Part shown: positions 43,001-52,999 of the stretch, piece by piece | Layout of the letters: every line of letters starts with the position of its first letter | Position numbering within the stretch: position 1 is the first letter of the stretch | Assembly: GCA_964441235.1 (NCBI GenBank) | Contig: CAYTUQ010000006.1 | Location: forward strand, 61,037 to 125,036 | Reading direction: 5' to 3' | DNA length: 64,000 bases | Source: BS750m-G69 sp964441235 | GTDB lineage: Bacteria > Fidelibacterota > UBA2242 | Made by a program: the position numbers and the translations under genes | Notes under the pieces: generated by a model | Seen by the model: the letters and a program-made list of their open reading frames with translations, nothing else | Databases searched by the model: none | What the model was told of the DNA's origin: nothing

Positions 43001-44260
43001 ATGGAAAAGGAGTTGAGTATTGTTACTTTGCAATCAATGAAAATCAAAGAATTGACTGATATTGCATTGGAACTGGAAATACCTGGGTATGCTGGAATTA
43101 AAAAGCAAGAATTGATTTATAAGATTTTTGAAGCAAATGCGAAGAAAGCCGGTCATATTTTTTCCCAGGGTGTGCTCGAAGTTATGGATGAGGGATTTGG
43201 ATTTTTACGTTCAGAAGAACTTAGTTACCTTTCTGGTCCCGATGATGTTTATGTCTCTCCGTCTCAAATTAAGCGGTTTGGTTTAAAAACAGGACATATT
43301 ATTGCAGGTGAAATTAGGCCTCCAAAGGATAATGAGAAATTCTTTGCATTGCTCCGAGTTGAGTCAGTTAACATGATGGATCCGGAGAAAATAAAGGAAA
43401 GAGTTTCATTTGATAGTCTTACACCACTTTATCCTGAAAGTCGTATCCAACTCGAAACTGATTCTAAAGATATGTCAATGAGAGTTCTGGACCTCTTATG
43501 CCCGGTTGGGAAGGGACAAAGAGGGCTTATAGTTGCTCAGCCTAAAACCGGTAAAACAACCTTACTTCAGCAGATTGCAAATAGTGTAACTACTAACCAT
43601 CCGGAAATTATTTTAATGGTACTTCTTATTGACGAAAGACCTGAAGAAGTAACTGATATGGAGCGTTCGGTAAAAGCAGAGGTTATTAGTTCTACTTTTG
43701 ATGAGCCCCCAGAAAGACATGTTCAGGTTGCGAGTATGGTTTTGGAAAAAGCAAAAAGACTTATTGAGCTTGGATTTCATGTGGTAATTCTTCTTGATAG
43801 TATTACAAGGTTGGCTCGTGCGCATAATGCTGTAGTTCCTCACAGTGGGAAGATACTATCTGGAGGTATCGATGCAAATGCTCTTCATCTTCCAAAGCGT
43901 TTTTTTGGTTCTGCGCGAAATATTGAAAATGGCGGAAGTCTTACTATAATTGCAACTGCTCTTATTGATACTGGAAGTAGAATGGATGATGTTATTTTCG
44001 AGGAGTTCAAAGGTACGGGCAACATGGAATTAGTTCTTGACAGGCGACTCAGTGATAGACGTGTTTTTCCCTCAATAGATGTAAATCGTTCAGGTACACG
44101 AAAAGAGGAATTACTTTTATCCAGTGCGGAATTAGCACGTGTTTGGATTTTACGGAAACTTCTTAGTGAGATGAATTCAGTTGAAGCGATGGAATTTCTT
44201 CTTGAAAGAATGAGAAGAACAAGAAATAACCGAGAATTTCTCAAGTCCATGAATAAATGA
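43001..44260 (+). CDS. rho: Transcription termination factor Rho
   Basis: 419 residues. N-terminal helical and OB-fold RNA-binding domain ('GVLEVMDEGFGFLRS'). Hexameric ATPase with Walker A 'AQPKTGKTTLLQQIANS' (about 183-198), 'LLIDERPEEVTDM', 'VVILLDSITRLARAHN' and 'GGSLTIIATALIDTGSRMD'. A typical complete Rho. Separated from folC by 113 bases of AT-rich sequence, so it probably has its own promoter. Confidence 0.98.
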   Translation: MEKELSIVTLQSMKIKELTDIALELEIPGYAGIKKQELIYKIFEANAKKAGHIFSQGVLEVMDEGFGFLRSEELSYLSGPDDVYVSPSQIKRFGLKTGHIIAGEIRPPKDNEKFFALLRVESVNMMDPEKIKERVSFDSLTPLYPESRIQLETDSKDMSMRVLDLLCPVGKGQRGLIVAQPKTGKTTLLQQIANSVTTNHPEIILMVLLIDERPEEVTDMERSVKAEVISSTFDEPPERHVQVASMVLEKAKRLIELGFHVVILLDSITRLARAHNAVVPHSGKILSGGIDANALHLPKRFFGSARNIENGGSLTIIATALIDTGSRMDDVIFEEFKGTGNMELVLDRRLSDRRVFPSIDVNRSGTRKEELLLSSAELARVWILRKLLSEMNSVEAMEFLLERMRRTRNNREFLKSMNK

Positions 44261-44467
44261 ACTGATTGCTGAGTACTGATTGCCCCAAAGGGTTCTCTTC
44301 GAGGCTAATTGTTATGAGAAAAGAATTTTTAAAGCTTGAAGACATAACTCTCAATTCTTTTTTGATATTTGAATCTGATGCCGTTAATTGTCTTGATTTT
44401 AATCCTTTTAATAATGTATATTCGCACCGTTTTAAGCAATTGAGTTTATTGGTAAAGGATAGAGGAT

Positions 44468-44680
44468 ATGAAACCTAAAATTCATCCTGAATACAAAAAA
44501 TGTAAAGTTACTTGTGCATGTGGAAATACATTTATTACTCGTTCTACAGTAGGCGATATGAAAGTAGAAATCTGTTCAGCCTGCCACCCGTTTTTCACAG
44601 GGAAACAAAAACTAGTTGACTCTGCAGGCCGTATTGAAAAATTCCTACGCAAGTATAATAAAGAGATAAAAAAAGGTTAG
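44468..44680 (+). CDS. rpmE: Ribosomal protein L31 (zinc-binding form)
   Basis: 70 residues. 'MKPKIHPEYKKCKVTCACGNTFITRSTV' and 'EICSACHPFFTGKQKLVDSAGRIEKF', with Cys at two pairs (CxC and CxxC), mark the zinc-retaining C+ form of L31 of the large subunit. Ribosome site 'aggata' is modest. A terminator follows. Confidence 0.97.
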   Translation: MKPKIHPEYKKCKVTCACGNTFITRSTVGDMKVEICSACHPFFTGKQKLVDSAGRIEKFLRKYNKEIKKG

Positions 44681-44697
44681 CAACTCCTTCTAAATGT

Positions 44698-44738
44698 AGC
44701 GATGTCTTCTCTTTTATGAAGAGATCGCTATTTTTATA
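44698..44738 (+). terminator. Intrinsic terminator after rpmE
   Basis: AGCGAT and ATCGCT pair, with an inner CTTC/GAAG pairing, followed by ATTTTTAT. Confidence 0.6.
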
Positions 44739-44747
44739 GATAAAAAT

Positions 44748-45707
44748 ATGGAACAAAAAATTCTTGTGGGTGGGCAAGCAGTGATAGAAGGTGTTATGAT
44801 GCGCGTACCGGGTGCTTATGCTACAGCAGTTAGAAAGCCTGATGGAAATGTAGAAATTGTACGGTCTGAATTTTCTTCCCTTACAGAGAGAGTTCCATTT
44901 TTGAAAAAACCTGTATCTCGTGGTGTAATTGCTCTCTTTGAATCTCTAAAAATTGGTCTTTATACATTACAATTATCAGCTGATATAGCAATACAGGAGG
45001 AAGAAGAGAAAAAAGGCAAGAAAAAGTCCAAGGGTCAGGGGAAATTTTCGAAAATTGTGATGATATTTGTAGCTCTTATTCTGGGATTGGGAATATTTGC
45101 AATATTACCTCTCTATCTAACAACTGAGCTATTGGATATTGAGCGGAAGGCATTTGCTTTTAATATTGTAGCCGGATTGTGGAGGATTTTGTTCTTTTTG
45201 ATTTATTTGTGGGCAATATCTTTAATGAGAGATGTGCAGAGGTTGTTTCAATATCATGGTGCTGAGCATAAAGTTGTTTTTACCTTTGAAGCTGGTAAAA
45301 ATTTGACAGTTGAAAATACACGTGAATTTAGAACTTTTCATCCTCGATGTGGGACGAGTTTTATATTTATCGTGCTATTAGTATCAATTATAATGTTTGC
45401 TTTAATTGATTCTTTTATAATTTTGGGTTTTGGTAGTATTACCCTTAAACTTAGAATAATTTTTCATTTAGCTCTATTGCCGTTAGTTGCCGGTGTGGGG
45501 TATGAATTTCTGAAATTGACTGCAAAGTATCAAAATAAGTCCATTGGGAAATGGTTAACGATGCCTGGCTTATGGCTTCAACATATTACAACGAAACCCC
45601 CTTCTGATGATCAAGTTGAGATTGCAATCACAGCACTCAAAGCTGCGTTTGGTGATAAATTTTCTGATTACGAGGGTAAGAAATATATTGCTGAAGCGGT
45701 AGACTAA
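44748..45707 (+). CDS. DUF1385 membrane protein (YqhQ-like)
   Basis: 319 residues. Signature opening 'VGGQAVIEGVMMRVPGAYATAVRKPDG', then 'RGVIALFESLKIGLYTL', four or five membrane spans between about 100 and 260, and 'FQYHGAEHKVVFTFEAG' with 'FHPRCGTSFIFIV' between spans. The family is conserved beside prfA and rpmE in many bacteria. Its biochemical role is not established. Followed after 11 bases by prfA. Confidence 0.93.
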   Translation: MEQKILVGGQAVIEGVMMRVPGAYATAVRKPDGNVEIVRSEFSSLTERVPFLKKPVSRGVIALFESLKIGLYTLQLSADIAIQEEEEKKGKKKSKGQGKFSKIVMIFVALILGLGIFAILPLYLTTELLDIERKAFAFNIVAGLWRILFFLIYLWAISLMRDVQRLFQYHGAEHKVVFTFEAGKNLTVENTREFRTFHPRCGTSFIFIVLLVSIIMFALIDSFIILGFGSITLKLRIIFHLALLPLVAGVGYEFLKLTAKYQNKSIGKWLTMPGLWLQHITTKPPSDDQVEIAITALKAAFGDKFSDYEGKKYIAEAVD

Positions 45708-45718
45708 AGAAATTAATT

Positions 45719-46792
45719 ATGATAGATCGACTTAAAGAGATAAATAAGAGATTTGAAGAGATTTCGAAGAGACTTTATGATCCTGATATAATTAACAGGC
45801 AGGAAGAATATCGCCGACTTGCTAAAGAAAGTAAAGGTCTTCAGCCGATAGTTGAAAAAAGCAAAAAATATTTGAAAGTAGTAGCAAATTTAGAAGAGGA
45901 TCACGAGATATTAAAGGGATCAGATGCCGAACTTAAAGAATTAGTTCACGAAGAAATTAATGAGCTTCAGGAAAAAGAGAAAAAGTTGCAAGAAGAGTTA
46001 AAAGTTTTACTTATTCCTAAAGATCCCAATGACAACAAAAATGCTATCATTGAGATTCGTGCAGGTACGGGGGGTGATGAAGCCGCTATCTTTGCTGCCG
46101 ACCTTTATCGTATGTACTCTAAATATGCAGAATGGAAAAATTGGCAAGTTGAAGAATTGTCAAGTAACCCTACCGGAATAGGTGGTTTCAAGGAAATAAT
46201 TTTTTCTCTTAATGGTGAAGGTGTTTATGGAACCATGAAGTTTGAATCAGGTGTACATAGAGTTCAGCGAGTTCCATTAACAGAGACGCAGGGACGAATT
46301 CATACTTCAGCATCTACAGTGGCTGTTTTACCTGAAGCAGAGGAGGTTGATGTGGATATTGACCCTTCTGATTTGCGCATAGATACATATAGAGCCAGTG
46401 GTGCCGGTGGGCAGCACGTCAATAAAGTAGAGTCAGCTATTAGAATAACTCATGTTCCAACAAATCTGGTCGTAACATGCCAGGATGAAAAATCTCAACA
46501 TAAAAATAAAGAGAAGGCTTTAAAGATACTTAGAAGCCGAGTGTATGCTCAAATAAAAGCAGAACATGATGCTAAAATTGCTGCAAAAAGAAAATCTATG
46601 GTTAGTACCGGAGATAGGAGTGCAAAGATTAGAACGTATAATTTCCCTCAGGGAAGAGTTACAGATCATAGAATAAATTTGACTCTATATAAATTAGAGT
46701 ATATTATGGCAGGTGACCTTAACGAGCTTATTGAAGCACTAAAAGTTGCTCATAATATGGATCTGTTAAAAGGCTCTTTGGAAGATTTATAA
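45719..46792 (+). CDS. prfA: Peptide chain release factor 1
   Basis: 357 residues. GGQ motif in 'GAGGQHVNKVESAIRITH' (about 229-231) for peptidyl-tRNA hydrolysis. The RF1-type stop-codon recognition region lies around 'SSNPTGIGGFKEI' and 'QRVPLTETQGRIHTS'. No RF2-type SPF and no RF2 programmed frameshift are seen, so it reads UAA and UAG. The downstream prmC gene encodes the methylase for the GGQ glutamine, a classic pairing. Confidence 0.96.
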   Translation: MIDRLKEINKRFEEISKRLYDPDIINRQEEYRRLAKESKGLQPIVEKSKKYLKVVANLEEDHEILKGSDAELKELVHEEINELQEKEKKLQEELKVLLIPKDPNDNKNAIIEIRAGTGGDEAAIFAADLYRMYSKYAEWKNWQVEELSSNPTGIGGFKEIIFSLNGEGVYGTMKFESGVHRVQRVPLTETQGRIHTSASTVAVLPEAEEVDVDIDPSDLRIDTYRASGAGGQHVNKVESAIRITHVPTNLVVTCQDEKSQHKNKEKALKILRSRVYAQIKAEHDAKIAAKRKSMVSTGDRSAKIRTYNFPQGRVTDHRINLTLYKLEYIMAGDLNELIEALKVAHNMDLLKGSLEDL

Positions 46793-46888
46793 AATATCTC
46801 TCTCTCAATATTTATTTCTTAAAATTTTTCAATAACGCATAAATATTCTTGTCCACTATTTAAACTAGTTCTAATTTCAAACAGTTTT

Positions 46889-47776
46889 ATGAATTCATAC
46901 ACACCTAAAATCTGGCGTATTGTGGATATATTGAAATGGTCGAAAGATTACCTTAAGGGGAAGTGTGTTGAATCTCCACAGATAGAAGTTGAATGGATAT
47001 TAAGAGATATTTTAAAATGTTCTCGGCTTGATATATATCTGAAACACGATCGTCCACTATCAAAAGAAGAGCTCTCAAAATTTAAAAAATTACTTATAAA
47101 AAGGGCTTCTGGTACACCTATTCAATATGTGATTGGTTATGCAGAATTCATGGGTTTGAATTTTAAAGTTACTCCATCGGTTTTGATTCCCCGTCCTGAG
47201 ACAGAGATTCTCGTTGAAAAGGCTTTAGCAATATTAAGGAAAGATAAATGGAAAAAACCAATGATTTTAGATGTTGGAACAGGGTCGGGAAATATTGCTA
47301 TTTCATTAGCGGTTAAATATCCTAATTGTCTTGTTCTTGGATTGGATATCAGTAGTGAAGCACTTGAAATCGCAAAATTAAATGCTGCTGATAATTCTAT
47401 GTCAGGGAAAGTGGATTTCATAAAGATGGATATTTTAAAAGAATCTCCACAATCCAAAAGAAGTTTTAATATAGTAGTATCAAATCCACCTTATGTTGCT
47501 GGAGAGTGGTTTAAGAATTTACCGGAAATAGTCAGGAAATATGAACCCGTTCAAGCGCTGTATCCAGGTAAAGATGAACTTACATTTTATCGTCGGCTTG
47601 GGAAGTTGTCTAATAAACTTCTATCACTTGATGGTATTATGATTGTTGAAATTGGGGGTACTTATCAGGAAGAGAATGTGAAAAATATTTTTACGGAGTA
47701 TAACTTAAGTGATTTCGAAACTATAGAGGATTATCTTGGTCAAAGTCGTTGTATTGTTGCAAGGCTGAATAAATGA
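46889..47776 (+). CDS. prmC: Release-factor glutamine methyltransferase
   Basis: 295 residues. N-terminal helical substrate domain, then a Rossmann SAM domain: 'ILDVGTGSGNIAISLA' (motif I), 'GLDISSEAL' and the catalytic 'VVSNPPYVAG' (NPPY, about 196). It methylates the GGQ glutamine of release factors. Overlaps the next gene by four bases. Confidence 0.95.
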   Translation: MNSYTPKIWRIVDILKWSKDYLKGKCVESPQIEVEWILRDILKCSRLDIYLKHDRPLSKEELSKFKKLLIKRASGTPIQYVIGYAEFMGLNFKVTPSVLIPRPETEILVEKALAILRKDKWKKPMILDVGTGSGNIAISLAVKYPNCLVLGLDISSEALEIAKLNAADNSMSGKVDFIKMDILKESPQSKRSFNIVVSNPPYVAGEWFKNLPEIVRKYEPVQALYPGKDELTFYRRLGKLSNKLLSLDGIMIVEIGGTYQEENVKNIFTEYNLSDFETIEDYLGQSRCIVARLNK

Positions 47777-48612
47777 AGATATTTGTTGCTTATATCAGGT
47801 TGATGCGTCCCTTGAATTTGCTTCAAGGAGCAATAGCAATATTGGTTTGTGCAACACTTATGGAGCAGTTTCCTGTTTGGTGGAGGATATTATTAGCTAT
47901 AACAATAGTTTGGGTATGTACAGGCGCTGGAAATGCTTTAAATGATTATTGCGATTATGAAATTGATAAAATAAACCGTCCGAAACGCCCTATTCCTATG
48001 GGGTTAGTTTCAAGAAAGGGAGCATTGATTTTTTCAATTCTGCTTTTTATTTCAAGTCTGCTTCTTGCCATTCCTATTTGGGATTTACAGGTAGCTATAG
48101 TTTTAGGAATTGCGTTACTGTTTTTAATAACATACAGTCTTTTTTTTAAAATGAGAGCATTTTTTGGAAATCTTATTGTGTCACTTACACTTGGAATGGC
48201 TTTTCTTTTTGGAGCAATTGTCTTTGGTGATATTTTAAAAGGAGTGGTTCCATTTTTGTTAGCCTTTGCTTTTACTCTTATAAGAGAAATTGTCAAGGAT
48301 ATGCAAGATATTGAAGGAGATAGAGCACTTGGGCTTAATACGATTCCATTGAAATATGGGATTAATACTTCCAAACAATTAGTTACTATATTCACTTTTT
48401 TACTTATGATAGGGGCAATTTTTCCGTACATATTAAATGTGTATGGAAAATTTTATCTAATTGCTTTAATCTTTACTGTTGAAATTCCATTATTATATGC
48501 TATATTTTCAATTCAGAGAGATACTTCAGCAACAAATTGCTCTCATATCTCATCCGTTTTGAAAGCTGATATTTTCTTTGGATTACTGGCTATATATTTA
48601 GGAAGATTTTAA
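47773..48612 (+). CDS. UbiA-family prenyltransferase, GGGP-type
   Basis: 279 residues, eight or nine membrane spans. First Asp-rich motif 'NALNDYCDYEIDKINRPKRPIPMG', second 'KDMQDIEGDRALG'. The 'NRPKRPIPMG' form and the short length are most like (geranyl)geranylglyceryl-phosphate / digeranylgeranylglyceryl-phosphate synthases, also annotated in Bacteroidota relatives, and less like MenA or UbiA. The substrate is therefore uncertain: an isoprenoid ether lipid or a quinone precursor. Start in an ATGA overlap with prmC; stop directly abuts dnaE. Confidence 0.85.
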   Translation: MKIFVAYIRLMRPLNLLQGAIAILVCATLMEQFPVWWRILLAITIVWVCTGAGNALNDYCDYEIDKINRPKRPIPMGLVSRKGALIFSILLFISSLLLAIPIWDLQVAIVLGIALLFLITYSLFFKMRAFFGNLIVSLTLGMAFLFGAIVFGDILKGVVPFLLAFAFTLIREIVKDMQDIEGDRALGLNTIPLKYGINTSKQLVTIFTFLLMIGAIFPYILNVYGKFYLIALIFTVEIPLLYAIFSIQRDTSATNCSHISSVLKADIFFGLLAIYLGRF

Positions 48613-51600
48613 ATGCCTGAATTTGTTCATCTTCATAATCACTCTGATTATAGTCTTCTTGATGGCGCCCAAACTGTTGAGAGTATAGTGCTGAGAGTAA
48701 AAGAACTTGGTATGACAGCCGTTGCACTTACCGAGCACGGGAATTTATTCAGCGCTATTAATTTTTATACAACTGCAAAAAAGTACGGTATAAAACCTAT
48801 CATAGGTTGTGAAGTATATGTTGCAGAAAAAGATCGTTTTGATAAAAAATCGAAAGATCATAGCGGTTGGGGATATAACCATTTTCTGCTTCTTGTACAG
48901 AATATAAAGGGCTATCACAACTTAATAAAGTTAGCCAGTCTGGGCTATCTTGAGGGGTTTTATTATCGCCCACGTGTAGATAAAGAGCTGTTAAGGAAAT
49001 ATAATGAAGGACTAATAGCTTCTACCTCCTGTATTAAGGGTGAGGTTCAGAGAGCAGCTGTCAAGGGTGACTATGAGAGAGCTAAAAAAATAGCTTCTGA
49101 ATATGCAGAAATTTTTAAAGGTAGATTCTATCTCGAAGTGCAAAATCATGGGTTAAAAGAAGAATCTATCTGGCGCAATGCAGCTAAAAGAATTTCGCAA
49201 GAGCTGGGCATTCCTCGAATTGCAACAAATGACAGTCATTATGCTAGAAAAGAACATTGGGAAGCTCACGATGCTCATTTTTGTCTTGGTATTGGAAAGG
49301 AGGTTCGAGACCCTGACCGTTTACGCTATGATCCTCCTGAGTACTGGATTAAATCACAAGAAGAGATGGCTGCTTTATTTCCTGGTGATGATGAGGTATT
49401 AAAGAATACGGTCAAGATTGCAGAGTCATGTGATTTAGAAATAGAAATTGGTAAAAATTACCTTCCTCTTTTTCCTATTCCCGAGAGTGCCAGTGAAAGA
49501 AATCCCAACGATTATCTTGCTCATTTGGTAGAAAATGGAATTAAATCTCATTATAAAAATATAACAGATGAAATAAAGGAAAGAGCTGAGTATGAGCTAA
49601 GTGTTATAAAACAGATGGGTTTTGCGGGATATTTTCTTATAGTTCAGGACTTTATTCACTATGCGAAAGATAATGGTATTCCTGTCGGTCCCGGGCGTGG
49701 CTCAGTGGCGGGAAGTCTCGTTGCCTATGCACTTGGGATTACAGATATTGATCCGATAAAATTTAATCTTATTTTTGAGCGTTTCCTTAATCCTGAGCGT
49801 ATCTCAATGCCAGATATTGATATTGATTTTTGTGATGAGAGACGTGGCGAAGTTATAGATTATATTAAAGATAAATATGGCAGAAATAGTGTTACTCAAA
49901 TAATTACCTTTGGTAAATTGAAAGCTCGGGCAGTTATTCGGGATGTAGGTAGAGTTTTAAGTATGCCTCTGTCGGAAGTTGACCGTATTGCAAAGTTGAT
50001 TCCTGAAGGTCCCAATGTAAATTTGGAAGATGCCCTTACTCAGAGCCGTGAGTTGAAGGAAGTTTCGGAATTAGATGAAAAACACATAAAATTATTTGAG
50101 ATATCAAAAATCCTTGAGGGAATGAATCGACATTCTTCCACTCACGCTGCCGGTGTAGTTATTGCCCCCGGAAACCTCACGGATTATGTCCCTCTTTATA
50201 AGTCCAGTAATGGTGATGTTACTACGCAGTATGACATGAAGAGTATAGATAAAATTGGTCTTCTCAAAGTTGACTTTCTGGGGCTTCGAAATCTTACTGT
50301 TATTGATAACACCTTAAAGATGTTGAAAGAAAAAGGGATTTCAGTTGATATAGACAAAATTCCAGAAGATGATGAACTTACATTATCTCTTTTTGGAGAA
50401 GGCAAGACAATTGGAATGTTCCAGTTTGAATCGGCAGGAATGAGAGATTATTTAAAGAAACTTAAACCTTCCGGAATTGAAGATTTAATTGCGATGAATG
50501 CTTTATACCGTCCTGGTCCCATGGCCATGATTGACGATTTTATCAATAGAAAACAGGGACGAGCAAAAATTAAATATTTACATCCATCTCTAGAACCAAT
50601 ACTTAAAGATACATACGGTATTATAGTATATCAGGAACAGGTGATGCAGATTGGAAGTCAGGTAGGAGGTTTCTCATTAGCAAAAGCAGACCTTATGCGT
50701 CGTGCAATGGGGAAAAAGCAGGTTGCGACAATGAGATCACTTAAGAAAGAATTTGTTGATGGTGCTTCTAAAAAAGGTATTGAAAAAAGAGTAGCCAGTC
50801 AGATTTATGCTTTGATTCAGAAGTTTGCCAGTTATGGTTTTAATAGGAGCCATAGCGCAGCTTATGCTGTCCTTGCTTACCGCATCGGTTATTTAAAAGC
50901 TCATTATCCATCTGAATTTATGGCTGCTAACTTAAGTAGTGAGATTAGTAAAAAAGATAAAATTATTATTCTTTCTAATGAAGTCAGAAGCATGGGATTA
51001 GAGATTCTCCCTCCTGATATAAATTATAGTGAAGTATTTTTTGCTCCTAATAAGAAATCTATCAGGTATGGTTTGAATGCTATAAAAAATGTGGGAGAGA
51101 AGGCAGCAGAAAATATTGTTTCTTCAAGAAAGAAAAAAGGACCTTTTAAAACTCTTTTTCAATTTGTCTCTGCTTTAGATATGAAATGTGTAAGTCGTAA
51201 GGTTTTAGAATGTCTGATTGCTGCCGGAGCAACTGATTCTTTGGAGGGAAGTAGAGCACAAAAGTTTGCCGCTGTTGATATTGCGATTCAATATTCACAG
51301 TCGCTTCGAGCCGAGAGAGACAATAAGCAGGTAAATCTTTTTCAATTAGGGGGGAATACTGATAAATCTGTGTTGTCAGAGCCAAATCTTCCAGATGTTC
51401 CGCCGTGGAGTGATAATAAAAGATGGTCTAAGGAGAAGGAACTTATTGGTATCTATCTGACCGGACATCCGCTTTTGCAATATACGGCAGAAATTGAAGC
51501 TTTCTCGAACTATGATTTTACTGAGCCTTTGGCAAATTTGGACGGCTCAACGGTGAAATTGGGAGGAATAATTTCCAAGATCAAGAAACTACTGGATCGT

Positions 51601-52044
51601 AAGAATCGGCAGATGGCTTTCATCACTCTGGAAAGTTTGAATGGGACTGTTGAAGCTATAACATTTGCGGATATTTATGAAAGATTTAATAAAATAATTC
51701 ATATTGATAATCCGGTTTTTGTTAAGGGAAGAGTAAGTTGCCGAGGTGAGGAGGACGGGAAAATTCTGGTGGAAGATATAAGTTTTCTTAAAGGATTGAT
51801 GGATAGAAAATCAAGTAGTATTAACATTCGATTTGAGGCTGAGAAGACAAAAAAGGCTGATATAGAAGATCTGAAGAATCTGGCTGTGCAATACAAAGGT
51901 AATTGCAATTTAATTTTACATATTTATGATAAAAATAAAAACAGTAGGTTGATCCGCTCAGGTTCGATAAAGGTAAATCCTAATAAAGAGCTTATTGAAA
52001 AACTGAGAAATAAACATGGCGAAGAAAATGTCTGGATTGAGTGA
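48613..52044 (+). CDS. dnaE: DNA polymerase III alpha subunit
   Basis: 1143 residues. PHP domain at the start ('HLHNHSDYSLLDGAQ', 'ALTEHGNL'), polymerase palm 'PVGPGRGSVAGSLVAYALGIT' and the catalytic 'MPDIDIDFCDERRGEVI' (about 397-413), 'MNRHSSTHAAGVVI', tandem helix-hairpin-helix, and a C-terminal OB fold. A beta-clamp-binding pentapeptide QVNLF lies at about 906-910. This is the E. coli-type DnaE replicase. ATG directly after the UbiA stop. Confidence 0.98.
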   Translation: MPEFVHLHNHSDYSLLDGAQTVESIVLRVKELGMTAVALTEHGNLFSAINFYTTAKKYGIKPIIGCEVYVAEKDRFDKKSKDHSGWGYNHFLLLVQNIKGYHNLIKLASLGYLEGFYYRPRVDKELLRKYNEGLIASTSCIKGEVQRAAVKGDYERAKKIASEYAEIFKGRFYLEVQNHGLKEESIWRNAAKRISQELGIPRIATNDSHYARKEHWEAHDAHFCLGIGKEVRDPDRLRYDPPEYWIKSQEEMAALFPGDDEVLKNTVKIAESCDLEIEIGKNYLPLFPIPESASERNPNDYLAHLVENGIKSHYKNITDEIKERAEYELSVIKQMGFAGYFLIVQDFIHYAKDNGIPVGPGRGSVAGSLVAYALGITDIDPIKFNLIFERFLNPERISMPDIDIDFCDERRGEVIDYIKDKYGRNSVTQIITFGKLKARAVIRDVGRVLSMPLSEVDRIAKLIPEGPNVNLEDALTQSRELKEVSELDEKHIKLFEISKILEGMNRHSSTHAAGVVIAPGNLTDYVPLYKSSNGDVTTQYDMKSIDKIGLLKVDFLGLRNLTVIDNTLKMLKEKGISVDIDKIPEDDELTLSLFGEGKTIGMFQFESAGMRDYLKKLKPSGIEDLIAMNALYRPGPMAMIDDFINRKQGRAKIKYLHPSLEPILKDTYGIIVYQEQVMQIGSQVGGFSLAKADLMRRAMGKKQVATMRSLKKEFVDGASKKGIEKRVASQIYALIQKFASYGFNRSHSAAYAVLAYRIGYLKAHYPSEFMAANLSSEISKKDKIIILSNEVRSMGLEILPPDINYSEVFFAPNKKSIRYGLNAIKNVGEKAAENIVSSRKKKGPFKTLFQFVSALDMKCVSRKVLECLIAAGATDSLEGSRAQKFAAVDIAIQYSQSLRAERDNKQVNLFQLGGNTDKSVLSEPNLPDVPPWSDNKRWSKEKELIGIYLTGHPLLQYTAEIEAFSNYDFTEPLANLDGSTVKLGGIISKIKKLLDRKNRQMAFITLESLNGTVEAITFADIYERFNKIIHIDNPVFVKGRVSCRGEEDGKILVEDISFLKGLMDRKSSSINIRFEAEKTKKADIEDLKNLAVQYKGNCNLILHIYDKNKNSRLIRSGSIKVNPNKELIEKLRNKHGEENVWIE

Positions 52045-52508
52045 TGATAGCTGTGATTCAAAGGTCTAAAAATGCGGATGTTTCTATTGAGGGTGAAATT
52101 GCCGGTAGAATTGACCATGGATTAGTAATTCTCCTTGGAGTATGTCGGGGTGATAAGGAAACAGATGCTGATTTTTTGGCAAGAAAAATTACAGGTATGA
52201 GGATTTTCAGTCGCCAGACGGGTCTCCGAGATGATAAAGGAAAAATGAATTTGTCTGTAAATGAAGTGAGCGGTAGTGCACTTGTTATTTCTCAGTTCAC
52301 ACTTTGCGGCAATTGGCGAAAAGGAAGGCGTCCCAGTTTTATTAATGCAGCACCACCAGAGGAAGGTGAACGTCTATACAAATATTTTATCAATTGCTTG
52401 AAAAAGAGAAATATTCCAGTCCAGTCTGGAATTTTCGGAGCAATGATGGATGTGCATTTAATCAATGACGGACCTGTAACTTTTGTGCTTGATAGTAAAT
52501 TGAAGTAG
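52044..52508 (+). CDS. dtd: D-aminoacyl-tRNA deacylase
   Basis: 154 residues from the ATG in a TGATG overlap with dnaE. It hydrolyses D-aminoacyl-tRNA to recycle tRNA. Motifs: 'SQFTLCGNWRKGRRPSF' (the usual SQFTLY-type segment) and the cross-subunit 'INDGPVTFVLDSK'. Full length. Confidence 0.96.
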   Translation: MIAVIQRSKNADVSIEGEIAGRIDHGLVILLGVCRGDKETDADFLARKITGMRIFSRQTGLRDDKGKMNLSVNEVSGSALVISQFTLCGNWRKGRRPSFINAAPPEEGERLYKYFINCLKKRNIPVQSGIFGAMMDVHLINDGPVTFVLDSKLK

Positions 52509-52960
52509 TGGTTTTCTTCGGATTAATGATAACTTTTTTAAACACTCTAATTTTATTCATGTTAAGAGATGAACTAAATGCCATTCATAAAGAAATTTTT
52601 ACTGAATTGTGTTCAATTCAATCGGTAAAATCAATTTTCGGTATCGGAAGTTTCTTCAGGAATAAAAAATTAAAACCTGGGGATTTGGATTACTACATTA
52701 CTTTTAGCAAACCCTTTTGTGAAATTTGTCTTAAAAAGGCTTCTGAAAAAATCGAAGAAATCAAAAATAAATTTAGGAATGATAAATCCGAGCCTATAAT
52801 TAATATACTTCTTGAAGATTCAAATGGGGATAGATTGAATTCTGTCGATTTGTGGTTTATTTTGAACTATGAAAACGAAACCCTATCAGAATGTATAAAG
52901 AATCGTAAAGGTGAAATATGGAAAGGATACGGAGCAAAACTACTTTTTGAAAAGAGATAA
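52508..52960 (+). CDS. Putative nucleotidyltransferase-fold protein
   Basis: 150 residues from a GTG in a TAGTG overlap with dtd. A more natural start is the ATG at 52559 (MLRDELNAIHKEIFTEL), since the first 17 residues are hydrophobic and look non-native. 'FGIGSFFRNKKLKPGDLDYYITF' resembles the GS...DxD site of minimal nucleotidyltransferases, and 'SVDLWFIL' could supply the third acidic residue. I infer the fold from this pattern only. Substrate unknown. Confidence 0.55.
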   Translation: MVFFGLMITFLNTLILFMLRDELNAIHKEIFTELCSIQSVKSIFGIGSFFRNKKLKPGDLDYYITFSKPFCEICLKKASEKIEEIKNKFRNDKSEPIINILLEDSNGDRLNSVDLWFILNYENETLSECIKNRKGEIWKGYGAKLLFEKR

Positions 52961-52999
52961 AGGAATAGAGATTTTTCATTATCTATCAGGATATAAAGA

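Noticed and set aside
44266..44478. 70-residue frame between rho and rpmE
   Set aside because: No ribosome site, no recognisable protein features, and it overlaps the rpmE start. Its first part consists of repeat-like words. It is at best a relic.
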